In this document: positions 24,376 to 36,839 of the stretch, piece by piece
How positions within the stretch are numbered: the first letter of the stretch is position 1
How the letters are laid out: each line of letters begins with the position of its first letter
Source of the DNA: Gordionus sp. m RMFG-2023
Lineage: Eukaryota > Nematomorpha > Gordioida > Chordodea > Parachordodidae
DNA: 64,000 bases
Direction: 5' to 3'
Assembly: GCF_954871325.1 (NCBI RefSeq)
Contig: NC_088776.1
Location: forward strand, 17,732,052 to 17,796,051
Program-made: the position numbers and the translations under genes
Notes under the pieces: model-generated
Seen by the model: only the letters and a program-made list of their open reading frames with translations
The model's database searches: none
What the model was told of the DNA's origin: nothing

Positions 24376-25076
24376 CAATTCAGCGAAACTTTTATCGCGA
24401 AACACTTTTTCGCGAAACTTTTATCGCGAATGTCGTTTATCGCGAATGGATTTTATAGCGAAACTTTTATCGCGAATCCATAATAGCGAATACTATTCCG
24501 CAAATGCAATATCGCGAAACAAATATCGCGAATTTTTTATAGCGAAACCTTTATCGCGAAACCTTTATCGCGAAACCTTTATCGCGAAACCTTTATCGCG
24601 AAACCTTTATCGCGAAACCTTTATCGCGAAACCTTTATCGCGAAACCTTTATCGCGAAACCTTTATCGCGAAACCTTTATAGCGAATACATTACCGCGAA
24701 TACAATATAGCGAAACAAATATCGCGAATTTTTTATAGCGAAACTTTTATCGCGAAACCTTTAATGCGAATACATTACCGCGAAACTTTTATCGCGAATC
24801 AATAATCGCGAAAATTTTATAGCGAAACTTTTATCGCGAAACATTTTAAGCGAATACATTACCGCGAAACTTTTATCGCGAATCAATAATCACGAAAATT
24901 TTATAGCGAAACCTTTATCGCGAAACCTTTAAAGCGAATACATTACCGCGAAACTTTAATCGCGAAAATTTTATAGCGAAATTATTATCGCGAAACCCAA
25001 ATCGCGAAGACAATGTAGCGACAATTATTTCGCGAAACATATATCGCGAAGATATTATCGAGAATTTAATATCGCG
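24376..25076 (+). repeat. Left TIR array of ~14-bp GCGAAA units
   Basis: Roughly fifty units of 13-15 bases with the consensus TTTATCGCGAAAC and variants (AGCGAATACATTACC, CGCGAATC). Ten units in a row at 24545-24680 are identical (CGCGAAACCTTTAT), showing recent local homogenisation. The outer 80 bases are unique-order units shared exactly with the right arm. Open frames in the array are by-products. Confidence 0.9.
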
Positions 25077-25442
25077 GTAATTGCTAATAATGACTAATTT
25101 ATTTTGAATCATTTTTTTATAATTATATTATTTGAATAATATTTTTTTGATTCACATAGTTTGTAATTTTCTTATAACCTTAAAAAATTTTTACAATGAT
25201 TAATTAACTTAGACTGGTTTATGAAATTTGTTATTGAAATACACTTTTTTCGCTATCCTATCCTTTCCTTCGAAGTTCTTATTTTATAATAATCGCGCAC
25301 AAGGAACTCAGTTTTATCAATATATTAATCATTGAGTTTATTAGTTAAATCTTGATATTTATTGGCGAAATTGATATCTGGGTAGCATTCCTATTTATTG
25401 TCTGATGACTTAATATTTATAAATTTATCAATCAATTTTGGC

Positions 25443-26071
25443 CAGGGTTAGCAAGTCAGTCAAATGACCAGTCAAATGACTAGATTTTGGCGGGTCAATT
25501 GAACGGGAGAATATTTGACCTGGTCAAGTGGTCATATATTCTATAAGATCTGAATATAAAAATATGTTTGAAAAAGAAAAAACGATATAAATACATGTGA
25601 AATGTGATCACAATGCTTATTGAGTTCCTAATATTAAGGAGAGAATTTTAATCATAGTGAATTTAATGAAGTATGTAATATAATAAAAGAATTAGGCATA
25701 CAAGGTGGTGATCAAAATATTTCAAGCTATATCATAAATTTCAGAAATAAAAGCGGCTTGTTTAATAGAAAATCATGGGGATAGCAGTAACTTCCATAAG
25801 AAACAATCAGATTTCAAACTCAAGCAGTGGAATTAGTTTTGACCACCATGGCCATTAAGAGAAGTGACATTACTAACAATTTCTAGATCTACTTCTTCTT
25901 CAGAAAGAAATTGGTCGATTTGTGTCAATAATCTTACTAAAACAGAAATCGATTGAAGATTTAGACAAAAAGAGAATTGATTAAAAAATATTAAAGAAAA
26001 TGATGATATTCAATATAAAATAATATTTATTTGATTTTAACTATATTTGATCGGTCAAATGCACAACCGTG
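25443..26071 (+). mobile_element. hAT-type element, GGGTTGTGCATTTGACC family (copy C)
   Basis: Starts CAGGGTTAGCAAGTCAGTC and ends GGTCAAATGCACAACCGTG. Flanks ATTTTGGC (25435-25442) and GTTTTGGC (26072-26079) match at seven of eight bases. The core is collinear with copy B and inverted relative to copy A. It is inserted in the MULE between the left array and the transposase gene. No intact frame. Confidence 0.8.
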
Positions 26072-26270
26072 GTTTTGGCAGTCACTATTCTTAAACAGTG
26101 TAGATGAATAAAGTCTACAACATTACTGTTTAGAATATCAATTTTGAATGGCAATTCAAAAATAAATTACATCTAAGTGAAATAAGGGATTTCCCCAATT
26201 TAAAATATTTATTAATTTTATTATTTTCAATCTTTATAGATATCTTTTTATCTTTTCTGTTTATTTAAAG

Positions 26271-26284
26271 GGGGGGGGGGGGGG
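26271..26284 (+). repeat. Poly-G run
   Basis: About 14 consecutive G residues upstream of the MULE transposase gene, in otherwise AT-rich DNA. Confidence 0.8.
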
Positions 26285-26582
26285 CGTGATAAAATTTTTA
26301 GTATAATAACTCGGCATTAATTTCAATTAATTTAAATATAATATTTTGATATGGGTTCTTATTGAATCTTAAATAATTTTAAAATATAATAAAAAAAATA
26401 GCTACACTAAAAATTAACAAATAATTAATGACATATTTGATAAATTATAACTATTTAAAAAAAAAAGTATTGCCGAAATTTAAAAAAAAAAAATTTTCCC
26501 GTCTGGCTGGTGCCATTCCTTTGGTTATAAATTATAAATATTTTCGCCATTCTTTCCTCTTTATTTCGGAGTCTTATAAAAT

Positions 26583-28090
26583 ATGTTATCAAGCAAAAAT
26601 AAGGAGATCTTAACCTTTAAAAATTATTTGTTCCGCCTGGATAAAGTAGTCTCAGATACTAATTATTATAGATGTATCAATCAGGATATTTTTAAATGTC
26701 CCGTACGACTCACAAAAAAAAATGGTAAGATAAAAGATAATAATGAAATACACAATAATCCAGAAAATCCAATCGAAATGGAAACCAAGAAAATAATCAA
26801 TTCAATTAAGAATGAAGCTTTGAATAATACTATGGAAACTCTAAACTTTATTGTGGCGAAACACGTATCTCAATTAAGTGATTCTATATCAATGGCACTA
26901 CCATCACCGAATCTTATACGTATAATTCACCGAACGCAGAGTTCAAACAGTTTTGCACCTCCGAATCCTACCAGCCTTATTGAGCTGGTAATCCCGCATG
27001 AATATTCAATTACAGATAAATATGAGGATTTCATACTTCATGATGATGGTCCGGTAAGATTTTCTATAAATTCTTCCCGATAAGAAACACTTTATTATAA
27101 TTGCTTATTTATTTATCATGTGTGTCAGGTTCCCGACCGTGTTATCATATTTGGAACAAGAAAAAATTTGGACTTCTTAGCTTCATGCGAACATTGGTTT
27201 TCTGATGGTACATTTAAATCGTCGCCACCTTTATTTATGCAAATTTATACAATTCATGGGATTAGAAATAATAATGTTTTACCTCTCATATATATATTAA
27301 CCAATAGAAAGGATTATGAAACTTATAAAAGAATATTTACTATTATAGGTGACAACTTAATATCAACTCCAAAAAAAATTATGACTGATTTTGAAATGGC
27401 CAGTGTAAAAGCTTTCAATGAAGTGTTTCCCAATTCGCAACACAAATGGCGAAACATTCAAAAATATCCAGAAATATCGCATAAATATAAAACGAATTTA
27501 ATATACAACTTAGAATGATGGTTTGTTTGGCGTTTGTGCCACCCTTAAATGTAGTTGAAACATTTGAATTACTAATAAACTCCGAATTTTATTCTAATAA
27601 TCAATTGTTACTTCAGCCTCTAATTGAAACTTTTGAAAAAGCTTATATTGGTAAAACGTTTGGAAGAGGCAGACTACCTGCTTTGTTTAATATTGAACTC
27701 TGGAATTGTTACCAATCAACACTGAACGGGGAAGCGAAAACCAACAACGCGGTTGAAGGGTGGCATAGATGCTTCAGTTCCCTCCTAACAAGTTACCATC
27801 CAAACATGTGAAAATTTATAACAAGTTATCTATATATCTATTATTTTAAAATGATTTAAAGTATAAAGATTTACTAATAAACTATATAATTTTTCCTAGG
27901 CTTAAAAAAACAACAAGGGTTGACAGAGTTAAAAATTGCTCAATATAATTCTGGTGAAACACCCTCTACCCCGAGAAAAAAATATCGAAATCTACATGCG
28001 AGAATAGTAACTATTGTTTCTAACTTCGAAAATCGATCAAGATTAGATTATCTTAAAGGAATCGCTATTAATATAACATTGAATGTTTAA
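26583..28090 (+). pseudogene. MULE transposase with FLYWCH zinc finger, four exons, lightly damaged
   Basis: DDE transposase of the Mutator superfamily, which would bind the TIRs and cut and paste the element in the nucleus. Exon 1 (26583-27053, 157 codons) has a FLYWCH-type finger at about residues 10-60 (FKNYLFRL, YYRCI, FKCPVRL) and ends ILHDDGP. A 75-nt intron (27054-27128) joins it to VPDRVIIFGTRKNLDFL. Exon 2 carries HWFSDGTFKSSPPLF (first D) and MTDFEMASVKAF (second D). Near 27450 the C/H motif normally seen after FPNSQHK (GC-x-FH) is missing, and a frame change occurs near 27510. The reading then continues VCLAFVPPLN to FGRGRLPALF. The W of the HPNMW motif is a TGA at 27808-27810. After another 75-nt intron (27825-27899), exon 4 reads LKKQQGLTELKIAQ to LDYLKGIAINI. 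Three lesions in all, so probably inactive. Confidence 0.88.
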
Positions 28091-29497
28091 TTTTTTAAAT
28101 TTTTATCTACAATAATAAAAATTTTGTTTGTTTTTATATAATAGTCTCAAAATTTTTATATTTTCATTATTTTTTTGTGACAAAAATATAGGATACTTTG
28201 GTATAAAATTTAGCTGGTTACATAAGACTCATTCATCAAGATATAGATTTTATGAGGGTATTTACAAATTCTTTTATATGTGTGTGACACATTCTTTATC
28301 TACCACATCAATCCCACGATTAATATTTCAAAAATAACTACCTTTCGTCATGCATTATAAAATTATTTTAAAATTCATATTCCTAGCCCTTGAGTCATAT
28401 AGTTGTTTCCCCTTACAAATATGATTATTTTTGATGAGCAACATTATTAGAAAAGTACTATTAAAATAATACTCAAGTATTACACTAAAGGGCAAAGTTT
28501 AAAACGAGGATTACATTTTCCTTTTATTTATTAAAGCATATAAATTTATATCGGGGTGTTTTTGTCAGATTTTTTTCCCATGGTTATTTTTAACCAGTCT
28601 TTGTTCAAATCAGTGATTCTTTTAAAAATTTACACTTCAGTTATATGTTTAACAAACAAACCTATTGGTTTAGACGATATGTTATGACAATGCTCTACTT
28701 TTTCCTTCACATATTCAATAAAAAAAAATTATTTTTTAAATAAATTATATCAACCCTCTCAAAATTTTTAACCTCCTGCCAAATATAAATAATTTTTAAA
28801 AAAAATACCTTTCATCCCTTTCCAATTTTTCAAATAATGATAATTATTTCATAACTAACTATCCCCCCTCTAATTTCAATGATGCTCCTCTAATGAGTTC
28901 GCAGTTCAAGTTACGATATTGACCTTGCTATAAAAATTTGGAAAAAAATTGGTTGTATTAATTTTGTTATATAGCTTTAAAATTCCTTAAGGTTATTAAT
29001 TATTTAAATATTGGAATTTGGTTAAATTTTTTTAATATACTATATTCTCATTTGATTTGATAACAATGTAAATGAGCTTGGGTGGCTTCATGTCATGTCA
29101 TGAATAATAAAATTAAAATACATCATTTTTTTTTGTTATATTTTTTAAAAATTATTTTCTAAATTTTTTTTATTAATAGCTCAACCTATTCGCGGCTTGA
29201 TGAAAATAATTAGCTATCCTAATTGATTTTACCATAACCAATCCATCTCATTTTGATATAACATTTTCCAAAGTTGCCGCAAGTTATGTCATCTGTCGGA
29301 AAAGTTTCCAAGCTTAATTTTCTTTTGTATAAAATATCGAGTTAGCCTTTTATCTTTATCCTCGTATTTTGAAATAAGGAAAAAAGTTGATTTTATAAAT
29401 AATGATAATTTCATTTAATTTTTTTATTATAATTGCTTTCTTTAAATTCTTTGTTCAATCTAAATTTGATAATTTTTGGAATTCTAATAACTTTTGG
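28091..29497. other. MULE interior, nothing recognised
   Basis: AT-rich sequence between the transposase stop and the nested hAT. The open frame at 28128-28337 has no recognisable motif. No cargo gene could be identified. Confidence 0.45.
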
Positions 29498-29505
29498 TTC
29501 ATACT

Positions 29506-32468
29506 CAGGGTTGCCAGGTCAAAATTTTCAAATTGAGGGAGATGTGGGAGAAACATGAAAATTGTGGTAGAAATATAAAAATTGCTAAAAAAAAATTTTT
29601 TGCGGGCGGCCTTCGGTCGGGATTTTGAATTGATTTAATTATCCGCCTATTATTTTTTATAATTAGTTATATAAATACAAAGTCGGTAACTATTTTTCAA
29701 AATACAATAAAATCTTGATTTATTAAATTATATTAATTTATAAAAAAAACCAACGATCTTTTTTAAATATAAAAAACGATTTTAATTTTACAATTAAAAA
29801 TATATTTTAAGCGAATGTCTCTCAAAACGACCGCAATTGGAAATCTACCGTGTGTGTGTATAACATTATAGGGATAGGCGCTTAATTATCAAGTATCACG
29901 TTTAAATACATAATAAGGTACTCCAAAATAAGATAATACAAATGCAACTACAGTTGCGGCAATTGTACTTATCTTGTAGTACAACATTCACAGAGATACT
30001 TATCATCACAATGTTGGTAGAATCTTTTTTCCATAATATTTAACGACTCTAATATAATTGAAAATTATACTTGTAGAACAAATGAGCAAGGCTATCATTA
30101 ATGTTTTAAGACCTAAATCCAGGAGGTCAATTTTTGACGATTTGAAAGATGGGCATATATATGCAATTCTAACAGATGCATCTAAAGGGATTTCCCTTGA
30201 TCTTCCGCTATTTCAACAAAATTAAGGTCATTTCAATAAAACTATTAAATTTTTTCCCCTCAAATAGGGAAAAATCCAAAGACATAGCTAACCATATAAT
30301 ATCAGATTCGAGATGATCAATAAATTGCATGTCAGCTTTCTGATCTGATAATGCCTCAGTGAATTTGGAAAAAACAGAGTTTATTTACAGAAGCGAGTCT
30401 ACACAATGTTGGTTGCGATATGTTCCTAATATCGGCCATCGATAGAATTTTAAAATTTTATAAACCTTTAAAAAGTATTTCTTATAATGAATGGCAGAAG
30501 TATATTTAGGAATGATTTCACATGTAGAATGTGCAGTTGCAATCGGAAGAATCTTAACAAAGATTCACAAAATTATGCTGCAGATGTGTCCATCTTTACA
30601 GTTAAAAATTGACAATAAATTTTATGGCGCCCTTGCTAAAACATAATTATATTTTATTTGAGATTTAAATAATAGAACTAAATGTTTATCGTCGTTATTG
30701 AGATTATAATATTCCTGGCATGACATATTATACATTATTTAACCATTAGCTCGTTCTCTAATGTTGTTAAATCCGATTTCTCTCCTTTTTTCCAGGCAGT
30801 CCTCTTCAGGCTAAAAATGCGCTCGGATGAGTAGAATGAGGTAAGGAGTTTTGGCGAATCATAAAAAATAGAGAGAATTAAAATCTTTTCAAATAAGACA
30901 TCAATGTCTTTCGGTATTTTTAATATATTTATTAAATTACAAAAACCTTAATTGATGGTTTCTGTTCCAAGGTCATAATATTTATACAATTGTAAATAGA
31001 GTTATTAAAATCAAATTTTGATTGTAAATATTCTAAAATTGTCTGAATAAAAATATCTGCATTATTTAAATATGTACTAATTAGAGTATTATTTGAACAT
31101 TTTAATATAATATTTTTAGCAATAGCGCCATAAAATTTATTTTCAATTTTTAAATATAGAGATGAACAGAGCTGTAGCATAATTTTGTGAATCATTTTTA
31201 ATAAAGAATATTCTGATTGCAACTGAATATTTACTGCATGCAGTAGATTTCCTACATGTGAAAAGAATCCCAAATATACTTCTGCCATTTCATATTAGAA
31301 AAATTTTTTCAAATTTTAGGACAGCCTTTAAAATCTTTATTTAAGAAGTATTTTTTTAAGGGTTTGTAAAATTTTAAAATTCTATCGATGGCAGGTATTA
31401 ATGACAACCACCTGATAGGTATATATCGCAACAACTCACACCATTCCAAGTCAGACCACTTCACCAACTCTTTTAATTCATTAACTCTTTTAGTTGAACT
31501 AAATTCGTTAAAATATTTCATCACAATTATTTCGACATCCACAGACAGTACATTCATTGCCTTCTTGCAAGAACTATGTAGTATATATGGCATATACAGC
31601 CAATTGGTAATAATTCATTTGTGCTGCCTCAATTCGGTAACTTTAGTTTTGGCCAAAATTTACAGAGGCATTATCAGCGCAGAAAGCTGGCATGCAAATC
31701 ATTGATAACCTTGAATCAGCTATATTTACCCTTATGTGGCTAGCTACATCGTTGGATTTTTCACTATTTGAGGACTTTTTTTAACAGTTTTATTGAAATG
31801 TTCTTATTCTTGTTGAAATTGCAAAGGATCGAGGGAAATGTTTTAATATTTCCATTATTAGATACATTTGTTAGAATTGCATATGGATGCCCATCTTTCA
31901 AATCGTCTAGAATTGACCTCTAGGATTCAGGTACCAAAACATTGTGATAGCCTTGCTCATTTTTATTGGCACAAGTAAGGTTTGCACTTATATTGGAGTC
32001 GTTAAATATTATGAGAAAAAGATTCTACCCACATTGTAATGATATATATAGAGCTCTGTGAATGTTGAACTACATAATAGATGTATACGATTTCCGCAAA
32101 TATAGTTTCATTTTGAGAATATTTTTGTATTGCAATCGATGTTGATATACTCCCCTGTACTGACTAATATTAATGAAATAATGTTGATTTATTATTGGAT
32201 AAAAATAAAACAGGATAGAAAGAAATTTACAAACTAGACATGTTTTTCGAATAAATATTTAAAAATATAAAAATAATCAATTAATGTCTCAAAATTATTA
32301 TTTAAATATTAAAAACGTTTAAAATACTTTTTTTTAAAAATCGCGGGCGAAATTAAATTGCGGTAGATTTTTGCGTCCAATTGCCGTAGTTTTGCGGGAG
32401 AGAGATATTTGCGTGTAAACTAAAAAATTGCGGGAGTCCCTCTGATGGGGAGAGACATGGCAACCCTG
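29506..32468. mobile_element. hAT element with CAGGGTTGCCA ends (copy 1), internally inverted
   Basis: Terminal CAGGGTTGCCAGG and the inverted CATGGCAACCCTG are flanked by a perfect 8-bp duplication TTCATACT (29498-29505, 32469-32476). The left half (30080-30250) carries a hAT segment on the plus strand (MSKAIINVL, then DDLKDGH). The right half carries the same segment on the minus strand (about 31990-31830) and further transposase at 30932-31593. The family therefore contains an inverted duplication. Copy 2 at 39480-45782 has the same arrangement. Inserted in the MULE. Confidence 0.88.
30932..31593 (-). pseudogene. hAT transposase fragments
   Basis: Two adjoining minus-strand frames (31309-31593 and 30932-31288) read HSSCKKAMNVLSVDVE, FSSTKRVNELKELV and YIPIRWLSLIPAIDRIL, then continue FYGAIAKNIIL and NNSIYNCIN. 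The order and the RWLSL segment are typical of the middle of hAT transposases of the ZMYM/ZBED-like group. A frame change separates the two frames, and the N-terminal and dimerisation parts are not intact, so this copy is inactive. Confidence 0.7.
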
Positions 32469-32476
32469 TTCATACT

Positions 32477-34880
32477 TAAAGGTTGCTACTGTCTATTTCT
32501 CTTATTAAAATTAGTTTTTGTTTATTGAGTAGAAAAACTGATTGATGGAATAGTAAGTACTAATCTGGCATTTCTATGGTATGAGCTCACCCAAAAATAT
32601 TTGTTTTTTTCGCATGTTGCCAATCGTGGCAATTTTATCTTATTTTGTCGAAAAACTATCTAATGAATTGAAGAATATAAATTTCAATTATTTATTTAAG
32701 TTCCAGATTAAATGCTTCCAGAAATTTGGTTGGTTTTACGCTTTAATGGGAGATATAGATTTTATCTCTCTTTTAGTACGATTACCTTTTTGTGTGTGAA
32801 AAAAATGACTGAAGAATTAATAAATATTACCGCAAACCAGCTATTTTCCATTCTATCAATAATGCCAAATTAGGCAATTTTTCTTATTTTGCTAATAAAC
32901 TTTTTCTTTATACTGTCTCTTAAACGAATTAAATTATAATTAATACGGAACATCGATAAAATTTTCTGAATAAATTATTTCCGTCGCTTAAATCATAGAT
33001 TTGCCAAAATTTTGTTACTAATAGTTTTTTCCTTTTACGAGCTACTATACTCGTTTAAATACTCAATTGGTACAAATAAAGCAAGAAATAATGATATAAT
33101 TTACAATTAGTTCGTAGAACTATTCAGCCGCCAAATTTAACGGCGCTGATATTAAAATATATAAATCTTGTTTATTCCTCTGTGATACACAAGTTGAAGC
33201 ATATAAAGAAGTTACTCAGAATTATCAAACTATTATGGTAATTATAGATATAAATAGCTTAAACCTTTGATTTTGAATGATACGATCAAGTTAGAATATT
33301 TAGAAAGAATTAAATAAAAATGTAAATATAAGCCTAAAAAATATCTAAAAATTTATTTTTAATTCTACATTCAAATGCTGGCTCAGAAATGAGTTTAATG
33401 AATATGATTAGGCGAAAAAATTTTTCTTCGGTCTCATTTGATTTATTAGAGGCCGAATTAATGGTAAAGCAGAATTTTGACATGAATTGCGAAGAGTTAA
33501 AATTTATTTCATATATAATAAACTTTTAAATAAAATAAATTCCTTCCGATAAATATGTAGATTTGGATCTAATTTTTATATATTTTGACTTTATATTCAA
33601 ATTCAAATTTAAATTTGTAAATTATAATTTGAAAAAAATTATTCACCAATATTTATATATAAAAGGATTGCAGTTGTGGCGCTTTCCCGCTTTTTATCCT
33701 TTAGTCATTAAAAATCCCACCTCACTCTTAGAATAAGGGAGGTATGGCCAGGCCTAAAAATTTTTGCAATTTACAAAATGAATGAGAAAATTGAATAATA
33801 CACCTATTTAATATAATTAAAATATAGCCACTTTTTATAATTATTTTTTATTATCCTTCATTTATATATTCCTCTCAAAATTTAGAAAATGTTTTTAACA
33901 ACCCCCCCCCCCACCCCTACCCCCCACCCCTGTCGTGGTAAAATATGTAAAAGTAAATAAATAAACACTTAACCCATTTTGCCCTGATTTCCCGATATTG
34001 GAATATCTCTATTTTCTTGATTTGGAACATTTTATATTTATTTTCAAAAAATCCTGATTTTTTTAATTCCATTTTATTAGAAAAAATGAGTAAAAGTGCT
34101 TACAAATTGAGTAGAAGCGTTTAGTGATGTTTTCATAAATACGCTATGATTTAAATTGAACTGGTATTATTTTAAAAAATGATGAAAACTATTTTACGTT
34201 TTTTAATTTTTTTTTATATTGTTTAGTTTGACTTGTGAAATCAGCAAAAATAAAAAACTAAAATAATTGAAGATCTAATGATTTATTTCCATAATTTATT
34301 CTTCATAAATATTACAAATTTATGTAATCTAGAATATTTTGAATTTTTTTTTGATTAATCATAACTTTGCAGTTATTTCTATTTATTAAAATGCGAATAG
34401 AAGAAAAAGGAAAGGTCATAATATTCAAATGAATTAGTTACTATTATATCAAAGTTATAACGATGTGCATTATCTCAAAATTGTAATTAGGAGGCATTAA
34501 TTATCAGTAAAATTTTCTATAATTAAAATAATCTGAGAAAATCAATAAAAAATTCTTAGCTTTCAGTATATTTTTTTTATCTAGATTAGAAATAAAGTAT
34601 TACTTTAAATGACATAAAGCACACTTTTAAATTTTATGTTGGGGGGGGGAGGGTTAACTTATTCTGCTAAAAACTTAACCCAAAATGTCCGCTCCATACT
34701 TACAACCATGAGTGAGTGAGACCAGGAAGACTAATATATTTTCTATCACATCAGATAGAGGTTACATGCTTATTAAATAAACAATAAGTAATAAAATATC
34801 CTTAAAACATTAGCGTTTATGATTTAAGAAACTTCGGTTGATAAATTGATATTGAATATATCGATTTCACTTAAAATGAA
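32477..34880. other. MULE interior, nothing recognised
   Basis: AT-rich DNA between the nested hAT and the right terminal array. It contains a C-rich patch at 33902-33928 and a short G run at 34641-34649. The open frame at 32581-32799 has no motif I recognise. Confidence 0.45.
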
Positions 34881-34886
34881 TTCACA

Positions 34887-35476
34887 ATTTTCGCGGTCAT
34901 GCGCTCGTTATAATAATTTCGCGCAAATACATTCGCGGTAAAAAATTCGCTATAAATGGTTCGCGATTAAAGTTTCGCTATAACGAGTTCGCGATCAAAG
35001 TTTCGCTAAAATGTATTCGCTCTAAAGTATTCGCGGTTTAGGTTTCGCGGAAATAAATTCGCGATAATGAGTTCGCGATCAAAGTTTCGCCAAAATGTAT
35101 TCGCTATAAAGTATTCGCGGTTAAAGTTTCGCGAAAATAAATTCGCTATAAAGAGTTCGCGATAAAAGTTTCGCTAAAATGTATTCGCTATAAAGTATTC
35201 GCGGTTACGGTTTCGCGGAAATAAATTCGCTATAACGAGTTCGCGATCAAAGTTTCGCTATAATGTATTCGCTATAAAGTATTCGCGGTCATGGTTTCGC
35301 GGAAATAAATTCGCGATAATAAGTTCGCGATATTGTCTTCGCTATAAAAGTTTCGCGGAAAAAAATTCGCGAAATTGGTTTCGCGATATTGCCTTCGCTA
35401 TAAAATTCCTTCGCGATAAACGACATTCGCGATAAAAGTTTCGCGAAAAAGTGTTTCGCGATAAAAGTTTCGCTGA
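34887..35476 (-). repeat. Right TIR array of the MULE
   Basis: Inverted counterpart of 24376-25076, with units such as GTTTCGCGATAAA, GTATTCGCTATAAA and GAGTTCGCGATCAAA. Here the units fall into a higher-order repeat of about 60 bases ('aaagtttcgctaaaatgtattcgc' blocks) rather than the 14-bp homogenised run of the left arm. The outermost ~80 bases match the left end exactly. Confidence 0.88.
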
Positions 35477-35499
35477 ATTGACCTGATACGAACAAATTT

Positions 35500-36035
35500 C
35501 TCTCGAAATCTGCTGGTCCAATTTTTTAAATATTCACTCTTCCCTAGGGTGATATGTACCTTTCACGAATATTTTTTTCTTCTTTCTTTTTTATGTTTTT
35601 CTTCATAGATTATATACATATTATTTTTATATTTAATTTTTAATATATTCTTATTTGTTTTTTAAATTATATTCTTAATCCAATAATGTAAATATAAATG
35701 TTTATATTTTAATTTTTGTAAAAAAGTATTTATAATAAAAAAAAAATCAAATTGTTAAAAAAGTTTTCAAAATAAAAAATATAAGAAAAGCAGAAGAATG
35801 GCTTAGCCAGATAAAAAAAATTTGGGGGGGGCACCCCTGAACGGGTAATAAATACGCTACCACATTAACTACGCGTCCCTCTGAAACCATTATTAAAGAA
35901 GAGAAATTTAATTAATATAAAATCGTGTTTAGCATATCGAGTTGATTTAGAAAATGTTTGTTTTTTAATTTTAAAAAAATCTGGTAAACTAATGAAATTT
36001 AATAAAAAAATTTATATGACTCATACGGTTACATA
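35500..36035. other. Spacer, nothing recognised
   Basis: AT-rich sequence with a short G run at about 35823-35830. No gene or repeat could be supported. Confidence 0.45.
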
Positions 36036-36290
36036 TAAATTCCACGAAAATTTTATCGCCAAATGTATTATCGCGAATGTCGATTACCGCTAAATAATAT
36101 TACAGCGAATACATTATAGCGAAAGCTTTACCGCGAATGCATTATAGCGAAAGAATTAATGAGAAAATATTAAAGCCAATTTATTATAGCGAATATCTCA
36201 AATGTATTAGCATAAATGTATTATCGCGAATGCATAATCACGAATGCATTATCGCGAAAGTATTTGAATTACATCAGTTGCAATATCGGG
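36036..36290 (+). repeat. Degenerate GCGAATGCATTAT array
   Basis: About 17 decayed units of the type TTATCGCGAATG. The outer part (ATTATCGCGAATGTCGATTACCGC) resembles the outermost part of the MULE arms. An inverted partner lies at 54856-55115, so the two may be the ends of an older related element. Confidence 0.65.
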
Positions 36291-36839
36291 AATGGAGTTT
36301 GACGAAAATTATAATTTTATATTTATTGGCCTTTAGGCAGACTTAATTGAACCTGGAAATTTAGTTAAAGTCGTATTTGGGTCTAAAAACATTTTTTTTT
36401 TAATAGGGCTAAGGCTTTTAATTTTTTTGACTCAAAATATATTAAAAAAATTATAAGCAATAAAATATATTTCTCTAGGATAAAGGTTAAGGAATTAAAT
36501 TTTTATATTAATTCCTTTTTTAAATAACCGTTTAGATATATCTATATTATAATTTTCCGATGTCTTCACTAGGTCATTACTACGTCATGTCATTGTTACT
36601 CATCGCTACATCATGCCATTTCTACGTCATGTCATTGGTATTATAAGTTATTCATATGTACTTCAGAAAGATCAAGAATCAGGCAAATTTTTTTATTTAA
36701 CTTTTTTTTTATTTACAGATTCCCTAATAACCTTACAACTCCATCCATTATTACTCACAAATCCATATCAGATAATCTTTCAAATGAACTTTTAAAAAAT
36801 TCCCAATTACAACATCAAAAATTCTATTTCCAGTTTTAA

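Larger units (their letters stand above)
24366..35490 (+). mobile_element. 11.1-kb MULE with giant tandem-repeat terminal inverted repeats
   Basis: A perfect 9-bp duplication AACAAATTT flanks the element (24357-24365, 35491-35499), the length typical of Mutator-like elements. Both ends share GTCAATTCAGCGAAACTTTT and the following ~60 bases as exact inverted repeats. The repeats continue inward as arrays of ~14-bp GCGAAA-type units for about 700 bp (left) and 590 bp (right). A FLYWCH/MULE transposase gene lies at 26583-28090, reading inward from the left end. Two hAT insertions are nested within (25443-26071, 29506-32468). The rest (28.1-29.5 and 32.5-34.9 kb) is AT-rich with no recognised gene. 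It looks like a foldback-style MULE that was autonomous until recently. Confidence 0.9.

Noticed and set aside
24376-25076. CRISPR-like array
   Set aside because: The units are contiguous 13-15-bp tandem repeats with no unique spacers, and they pair with an inverted array as transposon ends.
24446-25112. Open frames rich in repeated ETFIAKPLSRNLYR-type peptides, also at 35289-35495
   Set aside because: They are simple translations of the tandem TIR units in both arms, with no initiation context or conserved domain.
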